Source: JBHAEC01 sp041855385 | Lineage (GTDB): Bacteria; Bacillota; Negativicutes; Veillonellales; Veillonellaceae | Reading direction: 5' to 3' | DNA: 11,825 nt | Assembly: GCA_041855385.1 (NCBI GenBank) | Contig: JBHAEC010000117.1 | Location: 1 to 11,825, forward strand | Shown here: in pieces, positions 6,649 to 11,825 of the stretch | Layout of the letters: every line of letters begins with the position of its first letter | Position numbering within the stretch: the stretch's first letter is position 1 | Made by a program: the position numbers and the translations under genes | Notes under the pieces: model-generated | Told to the model about the DNA's origin: nothing | Database searches by the model: none | What the model saw: the letters and a program-made list of their open reading frames with translations, nothing else

Positions 6649-8532
6649 ATGGTTGAATTAGATACTGCTTGGTTGCAACATGTGCAAAAGCCCGCACGTT
6701 ATACCGGTGGAGAATGGAACAGTGTGATAAAAGATCATGAAAAAATGGCTGTTACATTGGGGTTGGCATTTCCCGATGTGTACGAAGTCAGTATGAGCCA
6801 CTTGGGGATAAAAATTCTTTATTCACTGGTTAATGCAATGGAGGATGTAGTTGCAGAACGCGTGTTTGCTCCATGGTTCGATATGGAAGAAGAAATGCGA
6901 AAACGCGATATTCCCTTGTACACACTGGAAACCAAGTCTGAGGTAAAGAATCTGGATCTGCTCGGATTTACCTTGCAGTATGAAATGAGCTATACCAATA
7001 TCGTAAATATGCTTGATTTAGCTCAAATTCCTCTTTACAGTAAGGATAGAGATGAGCATTTTCCGTTGCTTTTGGCCGGAGGTCCCTGTGCGTATAATAT
7101 AGAACCGATAGCGGATATTTTCGACGTCGTGTCTTTAGGCGAGTCTGAAGAGGCTCTGCCTCAATTGATTGCTGTGTATAAGACTTGGAAAAGAGATGGA
7201 AAACCGGGAGGAAAAGAAGGTTTACTGAAAGAGTTGGTAAAAGTTCCGGGTACATATATTCCTTCCTTTTATGAGCCCCAATATAATGAGGAAAATGATT
7301 TTACGGGCTTAAAAGTCCTATATGAAGGAGCCCCTTTAAGGATCGAAAAACGGATTATAGAGGATATGGAGAATGCGCCTTATCCGACAAACCCCATCGT
7401 TCCGTTCCTTGATGTAGTACATGACAGAGCAGTACTTGAATTATTTCGCGGTTGCACGAGAGGCTGTCGTTTTTGTCAAGCAGGCATGCTGTATCGTCCT
7501 GTGAGGGAGCGTACACCGGAGCGGCTTCTTGCTATGGCAAAGGAGATCATTGCCAATACGGGATATAATGAAATTTCTCTGATGTCTCTTAGCTCGGCGG
7601 ATTACTCCAGACTTTCGGAGTTGGTAGACTTACTTATGGAAGAGTTTAAAGATAAAAAGGTTAGTGTCAGTTTGCCTTCTCTTCGTATTGACAGCTTTTC
7701 CATAGATATTGCAAAAAAGGTACAACAGGTTAGGAAGAGCGGTCTTACTTTTGCTCCGGAAGCCGGGAGCCAGCGCATGAGGGACGTTATCAATAAGGGG
7801 GTATCAGAAGAGGATCTTATTGCCGCCTGTACTAATGCTTTTAAATCGGGATGGAATCAAGTTAAGCTCTATTTTATGATGGGATTGCCGAACGAAACCG
7901 ATGAGGATATAGCAGGGATAGCTGATTTGGCATATAAGGTGCTGGATTTGCACCGAGACATAACGGGGAAAAGAAATGGGCAGGTTACGGTAAGTGTATC
8001 TTCCTTTGTCCCTAAAAGCCATTCTCCTTTTCAGTGGTACGGGCAGCAACCTGTAGCAGAAATACATAGAAAACAACAATATTTAAAGAGCCTTATTAAA
8101 AATAGAAATATATCTTACCATTATCACGATGGTATAACGAGTTATATGGAAGCTGTTTTTGCACGAGGAGATCGAAGACTGTTACCCGTTATTGTTGAAG
8201 CGGTGCGCCTCGGAGCAAAATTTGACGGATGGTCGGAAGGATTTTCGGGAGAACGGTGGTTTAAAGCTTTTGAAAACTGTGGAATCAATCCCGACTATTA
8301 TGCATCAAGAGAACGCAATCCGGATGAAGTTTTGCCGTGGGATCATTTGGATAGTGCTGTGACAAAAGCCTTTTTAAAAAGAGAGTGGCAACGCAGTTTG
8401 GCGGTGCAATTGACTCCCGACTGTCGTCGTGAACCATGTAAGGGATGCGGCGTTTGTCCTACGCTGGAAACGGCAATTATAGACTATAAGGAGGGTGGAC
8501 GTGTTGAGAAAGTTACGTTTGGCCTTGCGTAA
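6649..8532 (+). CDS. B12-binding-type radical SAM protein, TIGR03960-like
   Basis: This is a radical SAM enzyme of unassigned reaction. In the 627-residue protein, the N-terminal 190 or so residues form a cobalamin-binding-like Rossmann region (LLAGGPCAYNIEPIADIFD, then a GESEE segment). The radical SAM core starts near 255 with C269-x3-C273-x2-C276 in FRGCTRGCRFC, the ligands of the 4Fe-4S cluster. SAM-core segments include SLSSADYSRL, FAPEAGSQRMRDVINKG and the FMMGLPNETDED loop. The C-terminus has a further cysteine group (CRREPCKGCGVC) that may bind a second metal centre. The ATG has AAAGGAG 6 bases upstream. The next gene is its usual partner DUF2344, fused to it in some bacteria. Neighbouring RNase G and ribosomal protein genes hint at an RNA- or ribosome-linked job, but that is inference only. 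Confidence 0.92.
   Translation: MVELDTAWLQHVQKPARYTGGEWNSVIKDHEKMAVTLGLAFPDVYEVSMSHLGIKILYSLVNAMEDVVAERVFAPWFDMEEEMRKRDIPLYTLETKSEVKNLDLLGFTLQYEMSYTNIVNMLDLAQIPLYSKDRDEHFPLLLAGGPCAYNIEPIADIFDVVSLGESEEALPQLIAVYKTWKRDGKPGGKEGLLKELVKVPGTYIPSFYEPQYNEENDFTGLKVLYEGAPLRIEKRIIEDMENAPYPTNPIVPFLDVVHDRAVLELFRGCTRGCRFCQAGMLYRPVRERTPERLLAMAKEIIANTGYNEISLMSLSSADYSRLSELVDLLMEEFKDKKVSVSLPSLRIDSFSIDIAKKVQQVRKSGLTFAPEAGSQRMRDVINKGVSEEDLIAACTNAFKSGWNQVKLYFMMGLPNETDEDIAGIADLAYKVLDLHRDITGKRNGQVTVSVSSFVPKSHSPFQWYGQQPVAEIHRKQQYLKSLIKNRNISYHYHDGITSYMEAVFARGDRRLLPVIVEAVRLGAKFDGWSEGFSGERWFKAFENCGINPDYYASRERNPDEVLPWDHLDSAVTKAFLKREWQRSLAVQLTPDCRREPCKGCGVCPTLETAIIDYKEGGRVEKVTFGLA
8489..8494 (+). promoter_or_regulatory. 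Ribosome binding site of the DUF2344 gene (decides the start)
   Basis: AGGAGG lies inside the end of the radical SAM gene. It directly abuts the in-frame GTG at 8495, which is too close to be used, and sits 6 bases before the GTG at 8501. A TTG at 8504 is also possible. Confidence 0.7.
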
Positions 8533-9193
8533 AGGGGAAGAGTTGCGATTTTTGTCGCATTTGGACTACTTTCAAGCTGTAGAACGAATGATTCGGCGTG
8601 CGGGAGTAAACGTTTGTTATTCCGAAGGCTTTAATCCTCATATGAAACTTAGCTTTTCTTCTGCCCTGGCCCTAGGAACAACGGCCGATGTAGAGTATGC
8701 GGAGCTGGATATCATGGAAGAGGGGGCTGTGGAAGATATTATGAATCGATTGAACCGGACGGCACCAAGGGGGCTGGAAGTGTTAGCCATTAAGGAGATG
8801 AAAGAGAAAGTAAAAAAGATGATGGCTGCCTGTAATTATGCCATTTATGAAGTGTCGGGGGCGGTAACACAAGAAGGTGTTGATTGGGATGCTTTACTTA
8901 AGCCTTTTAATGAAGCGGAATCAATTTCTTACGATAAAGTTACTCCTAAAAAGACGAAAACTATCGATTTAAAACATTTTATTAAGGAGCCTATTACATT
9001 TCGTCAAGAAGGGAATAAGGTAGTCTTAACTATGGGGATCGGTATTTACCCTGAAGGGAGCGTTAAGGCTTCGGAAGTGTGGAATTTTGGGAAAAGCCGG
9101 TATAAATGGCCAATAACGGATGGCTATACCGTACATAGAAAAGCGATTTTGATAAAAGATGAGTCAGGAGTCTACACGCCTTTAGACAAATAA
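8501..9193 (+). CDS. Radical SAM-linked protein, DUF2344 (TIGR03936) family
   Basis: The 230-residue protein starts with the family-typical LALRKGEELRFLSHLDYFQAVERMIRRAG, followed by YSEGFNPHMKLSFSSALALGTTADVEYAEL. No signal peptide or membrane segment is visible. The family is known mainly as the C-terminal partner of TIGR03960 radical SAM proteins, either fused or, as here, adjacent; its activity is not known to me. I choose the GTG at 8501 because AGGAGG lies 6 bases upstream. The gene overlaps the radical SAM gene by 32 bases in another frame, so the two products are probably made in a coupled way. RNase G follows after 28 bases. Confidence 0.9.
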   Translation: MLRKLRLALRKGEELRFLSHLDYFQAVERMIRRAGVNVCYSEGFNPHMKLSFSSALALGTTADVEYAELDIMEEGAVEDIMNRLNRTAPRGLEVLAIKEMKEKVKKMMAACNYAIYEVSGAVTQEGVDWDALLKPFNEAESISYDKVTPKKTKTIDLKHFIKEPITFRQEGNKVVLTMGIGIYPEGSVKASEVWNFGKSRYKWPITDGYTVHRKAILIKDESGVYTPLDK

Positions 9194-9221
9194 CTGTATT
9201 AACTGAGAAAGGAGGCAGAAG

Positions 9222-10637
9222 ATGAAACAGATGGTGGTAAACATTATGCCTGAGGAGTCGCGCATGGCTATAACGAGAGATGGGAACTTGTTGGATTTAG
9301 CCATGGAAAGGCAAGACAATGAGCATATAGTGAATCATATCTATAAAGCCTCCGTTCGAAATATATTGCCCGGTATGCAAGCAGCTTTTGTCGATATAGG
9401 ACGAGAACAAAATGCCTACCTTAATCTCCGCCAGGGCCAACAGATAAAAAAATTAGGAAAAATTTTTGAGGGTCAAAGTATGTTGGTACAGGTAGTTAAG
9501 GAAGAAATGGGGAAGAAATCCGCCAAAGTTACGGCGGACATCAGCCTTCCGGGGCGATATATGGTACTTCTTCCTTATGCAGAAGGAGTAAGAATTTCAA
9601 AAAAAATCACAGATTCTTCCGTTAGAAATAGAATGTTTGAAATGGCAGCACCTTATTTAGAGAAAGGCGGAGGATTTATTCTTCGTACGGCGGCACAGGG
9701 AGCAACAGAAGAAGAGCTTGTTCAAGATATGAATTACTTGTGGCAGACATGGATACAAATCCGGAATCGCTGCAAAATTGCGCAGCCGGGAACGGAACTA
9801 TATAAGGATGCCGACTTTGCCCTTCGATTGGTGAGAGATTTTTTTGCCGAAGATATAGACGAAATCATAGTTGATGATAGAGCTTTTTATCAACGGATAA
9901 AAGATTTACTTCAATATGGTATGCACAAGGATAAAGTTACATACTATGATGAAAAAGAGCCCATATTCAGGCGTTTTGGCATTGAATCTGCCATAGATGA
10001 ATTGGCACAAAGCGAAGTAAAATTGCCGTCAGGCGGCAATATACGAATTGATTGTACAGAGGCTCTTACCGTTATTGATGTCAACTCCGGGCATTTTACG
10101 GGACACAGTCAGGACATTAGTGATATGGCGGTTTCCGTTAATAGGGAAGCGACGGAAGAGATTTGCCGACAACTTCGCCTTCGGGATATCGGTGGAGTCA
10201 TTATTATTGACTACATTGATATGGAAAAAGAGGAGCAAAAAAATGAAATTATAGCCTTTCTTAAAGAAGAGGTGAAGCATGATCGGGTGCGTGTAGTGGT
10301 GTGTGACATTACTGCGTTAGGGCTTGTAGAAATGACGAGGAAGAGGGAACGACAAGGTATACAGGATATATTGTTTGCCCCCTGTTCTCTTTGCGGCGGT
10401 ACAGGACTCTTGCTATCTTCTCAAACAATTTATCTGCAAATTTTGAGAAGATTGAGAGAGTTATATAAGTTGCAGCGTTTAAAAGGAGATATTTTGATAG
10501 AGGTCCATGGTGATGTAAAAACCTATTTTACGAAGTCTGTCATAGCTTCTTTATCAGAAGAATTAAAGAGAAAAATTACGGTAGAGATAGGAGATGGATT
10601 GAATCGTGAAGGATACAGCATTCTATCGGTAGATTAG
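9222..10637 (+). CDS. rng: Ribonuclease E/G-family endoribonuclease
   Basis: RNase G/E enzymes cut single-stranded RNA, with roles in rRNA maturation and mRNA turnover. The 471-residue length fits the catalytic core alone, as in RNase G, without the long scaffold tail of RNase E. An S1-like RNA-binding domain lies at about 35-115 (YKASVRNILPGMQAAFVDIG). The catalytic region has the metal-binding aspartates D286 in VIDVNSG and D330 in IIIDYIDME. The zinc-link cysteines are C388 and C391 in CSLCGGTG. The ATG has GGAGG 6 bases upstream. It follows the radical SAM/DUF2344 pair closely. No clear terminator is seen between it and the rplU promoter, so some transcripts may read on into rplU. Confidence 0.94.
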   Translation: MKQMVVNIMPEESRMAITRDGNLLDLAMERQDNEHIVNHIYKASVRNILPGMQAAFVDIGREQNAYLNLRQGQQIKKLGKIFEGQSMLVQVVKEEMGKKSAKVTADISLPGRYMVLLPYAEGVRISKKITDSSVRNRMFEMAAPYLEKGGGFILRTAAQGATEEELVQDMNYLWQTWIQIRNRCKIAQPGTELYKDADFALRLVRDFFAEDIDEIIVDDRAFYQRIKDLLQYGMHKDKVTYYDEKEPIFRRFGIESAIDELAQSEVKLPSGGNIRIDCTEALTVIDVNSGHFTGHSQDISDMAVSVNREATEEICRQLRLRDIGGVIIIDYIDMEKEEQKNEIIAFLKEEVKHDRVRVVVCDITALGLVEMTRKRERQGIQDILFAPCSLCGGTGLLLSSQTIYLQILRRLRELYKLQRLKGDILIEVHGDVKTYFTKSVIASLSEELKRKITVEIGDGLNREGYSILSVD

Positions 10638-10659
10638 GTGTTTTCCGGTATTGGAATGG

Positions 10660-10688
10660 TTGACAAGATAGAAGATATCCTTTATACT
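10660..10688 (+). promoter_or_regulatory. Sigma-70 promoter of the rplU-prp-rpmA operon
   Basis: A perfect -35 TTGACA (10660-10665) and a near-perfect -10 TATACT (10683-10688) are separated by 17 bases. Transcription would start near base 10695, giving a leader of about 110 bases before rplU. It is the best-matching promoter in the window, as expected for ribosomal protein genes. Confidence 0.82.
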
Positions 10689-10694
10689 AAATTG

Positions 10695-10804
10695 GTCATA
10701 GTTTGAGCTCTTCTCAAACGTGGTTAACCGCGTGATGAGGTTTGTAAATTCTTTTGATAAAGATACCGTAATCAGCGAGTCTGGACGTAAGGAGGTGTTT
10801 ATAG
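10695..10804 (+). ncRNA. L21-type ribosomal protein leader RNA
   Basis: This untranslated leader of rplU folds into at least two hairpins: GTTTGAG/CTCAAAC (10701-10707 with 10713-10719) and CGTGG/CCGCG with a TTAA loop (10719-10732). The following CGTGATGAGGTTTG resembles the conserved part of the Firmicutes L21 leader as I recall it. CAAAC (10715-10719) can alternatively pair with GTTTG (10740-10744), which would open the first hairpin. Leaders of this class are thought to let L21 repress its own operon. The segment ends with AAGGAGGTG (10789-10797) before rplU. The family match is from memory and was not tested. Confidence 0.68.
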
Positions 10805-11116
10805 ATGTACGCAATTATTCAAACAGGCGGAAAACAATATCGCGTTGCTCAAGGCGATATCATTACTGTAGAAAAGCTTGATGCGGCTACAGAAGACAAA
10901 GTATCTTTTGACCAAGTATTAACTGTTGTTGCTGACGGAGATGTAAAAGTCGGCGCTCCTACTGTAGCGGGTGCAAAAGTAACCGGCACAGTGCTTGCTC
11001 AAGGGAAGGCAAAAAAGATTCTTGTATTCAAATACAAAGCAAAATCCAACTATCGTCGTCGTCAAGGTCATCGTCAACCATTTACTAAGGTTCGCATTGA
11101 CTCCATTGAAGCATAA
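10805..11116 (+). CDS. rplU: 50S ribosomal protein L21
   Basis: L21 binds 23S rRNA in the large subunit and contacts L20. The 103-residue product has the standard length and hallmarks: IIQTGGKQYRVAQGD near the start, the KVGAPTV segment, and the basic C-terminal signature KAKSNYRRRQGHRQPFT. Arginine is mostly encoded by CGT/CGC here, unlike the AGA/CGA-rich neighbours, consistent with high expression. It has a strong AAGGAGGTG ribosome binding site and is preceded by its own promoter and leader. Its stop codon shares one base with the prp start. Confidence 0.98.
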   Translation: MYAIIQTGGKQYRVAQGDIITVEKLDAATEDKVSFDQVLTVVADGDVKVGAPTVAGAKVTGTVLAQGKAKKILVFKYKAKSNYRRRQGHRQPFTKVRIDSIEA

Positions 11117-11430
11117 TGGTTACAGTCATTATTACGCGCGATGAGGAAGGTAATATTTGTTCTTGCGAATTGCATGGGCATGCCGGAGCCGGGGAGGCGG
11201 GATATGATATAGTTTGTGCTGCCGTTTCCGTATTAGCCTATTCAACGGGGATTGGGCTTGAAAAAGTGGCTCGACAGGAAGGCGAATATAAGGCTGAAGA
11301 GGGCTACGGATTGCTTCGACTCACAGGAGAAAAGACTGAACAAGGACAAGTGCTTTTGAGGACTATGGAGTTAGCCTTGGAAGATATTGCCGATAAATAT
11401 CCAGATTTTGTAACGATAAAGAAAGTGTAG
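11116..11430 (+). CDS. prp: Ribosomal-processing cysteine protease Prp
   Basis: Prp cleaves the N-terminal extension of L27, a step shown to be essential in Staphylococcus aureus. The 104-residue product carries the family motif around H22 (HGHAGAGEAGYDIVCAAVSVL) and C34; these positions match the catalytic His/Cys pair of the characterised enzyme. It sits between rplU and rpmA, the conserved place for this gene (ysxB in Bacillus). The ATG overlaps the rplU stop (TAATG), and I see no good ribosome binding site of its own. Translation therefore probably depends on ribosomes ending rplU, which would keep the protease at a lower level than L21 and L27. Confidence 0.95.
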   Translation: MVTVIITRDEEGNICSCELHGHAGAGEAGYDIVCAAVSVLAYSTGIGLEKVARQEGEYKAEEGYGLLRLTGEKTEQGQVLLRTMELALEDIADKYPDFVTIKKV

Positions 11431-11434
11431 GAGG
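11430..11434 (+). promoter_or_regulatory. rpmA ribosome binding site (decides the start)
   Basis: GGAGG begins on the last base of the prp stop and ends 8 bases before the ATG at 11443. The in-frame GTG at 11434 overlaps this site, so it is rejected as a start. Confidence 0.8.
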
Positions 11435-11442
11435 TGAACTTC

Positions 11443-11727
11443 ATGTTTACTTTAAATCTGCAATTATTTGCACATAAAAAAGGTGTTTCCAGTACACGTA
11501 ACGGTCGTGATAGCGAATCTAAACGCTTGGGTGTTAAAGCGCACGATGGTCAAGTAGTAAAAGGCGGGAGCATTATTGTTCGCCAAAGAGGAACTCGCTT
11601 CCATCCGGGTACTAATGTAGGTATCGGTCGTGATGACACCTTGTTTGCATTGGTGCCGGGCAAAGTGGCATTTATGCGTGACGGTCGTTATAACCGTAAG
11701 GTTTGTGTATTGCCTATTGAAGCATAA
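11443..11727 (+). CDS. rpmA: 50S ribosomal protein L27, precursor with cleavable N-terminus
   Basis: L27 is a large-subunit protein whose N-terminal tail reaches the peptidyl transferase centre. The 94-residue product is typical: AHKKGVSSTRNGRDSESKRLG followed by KVVKGG-like QVVKGGSIIVRQRGTRFHPG and GRDDTLFAL. It begins MFTLNLQLF before A10-H-K-K-G, which is the Prp-cleaved extension, so mature L27 should start at A10. The motif differs from the common LNLQFF form by one residue (L8). I use the ATG at 11443 because GGAGG lies 8 bases upstream and the extension then has the standard nine residues. Arg codons are mostly CGT, a sign of strong expression. Confidence 0.98.
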   Translation: MFTLNLQLFAHKKGVSSTRNGRDSESKRLGVKAHDGQVVKGGSIIVRQRGTRFHPGTNVGIGRDDTLFALVPGKVAFMRDGRYNRKVCVLPIEA

Positions 11728-11740
11728 TATTTATTGATAT

Positions 11741-11768
11741 AGACCTCTCCTTTAGGAGGGGTCTTTTT
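11741..11768 (+). terminator. Intrinsic terminator after rpmA
   Basis: A 10-bp stem, AGACCTCTCC (11741-11750) with GGAGGGGTCT (11755-11764), includes one G-U pair. It closes on a TTTA loop and is followed by a run of T (11764-11768). It lies 13 bases after the rpmA stop and ends the rplU-prp-rpmA operon. Confidence 0.94.
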
Positions 11769-11825
11769 GTATATATAGGATGTATCTTCTGATTGATAAA
11801 GTTATCTTCTTTTTATGAGAAAAAG

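Noticed and set aside
8495..8500. GTG at 8495 as the DUF2344 start
   Set aside because: This codon overlaps the AGGAGGG ribosome binding site, so it cannot be the start served by that site.
11434..11442. GTG at 11434 as the rpmA start
   Set aside because: It overlaps the GGAGG ribosome binding site, and using it would lengthen the well-known nine-residue L27 extension.
11771..11825. Possible promoter after the rpmA terminator (TTGATA at 11793-11798)
   Set aside because: No good -10 hexamer at suitable spacing is visible before the window ends.
1..11825. Mobile elements, CRISPR arrays, tRNA or rRNA genes, defence or toxin systems
   Set aside because: I found no transposase, direct-repeat array, structural RNA gene or foreign-looking block; the genes are co-directional and closely packed throughout.

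Overview
The window looks like a housekeeping stretch of a Gram-negative-type Firmicute. I favour the Negativicutes (Veillonella/Dialister/Megasphaera relatives), with a clostridial relative as the alternative. The reasons are a moderately AT-rich composition, strong AGGAGG-type ribosome binding sites, an L27 that carries a cleavable N-terminal extension next to its protease Prp, and a cell-wall cluster joined to a radical SAM pair, RNase G and the L21/L27 genes. All genes read on the plus strand and none looks truncated or frameshifted. I see no mobile element, CRISPR array, tRNA or rRNA, and no gene-free stretch longer than about 170 bases.

Region 1 (about 1-6542) is an elongation cluster: mreB, mreC, mreD, a class B penicillin-binding protein 2 (mrdA), a MinD-type ATPase, and rodA. 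Spacings run from a 4-base overlap to 24 bases, so it is very probably one operon. A possible promoter lies before mreB. MreB filaments, MreC/MreD, the SEDS glycosyltransferase RodA and the transpeptidase PBP2 together form the elongasome. The ATPase sits where related genomes often have minC-minD(-minE), but no minC or minE is present here.

Region 2 (about 6543-10637) starts with a 106-base spacer that can fold. It then holds a B12-binding-type radical SAM protein, its partner DUF2344 protein (32-base overlap), and an RNase E/G-family endoribonuclease. The biochemical role of the radical SAM/DUF2344 pair is not known to me.

Region 3 (10638-11770) starts with a near-consensus sigma-70 promoter and a structured L21-type leader. 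It continues with rplU (L21), prp (cysteine protease) and rpmA (L27 precursor), and ends at a strong intrinsic terminator. Prp removes the N-terminal peptide of L27, so enzyme and substrate are made from one transcript.

The window is mostly conserved core machinery. The parts that differ from the usual pattern are the lone MinD-like ATPase with a long linker and a basic amphipathic tail, an MreB with an acidic insertion and altered nucleotide-binding loop, and two structured noncoding segments.
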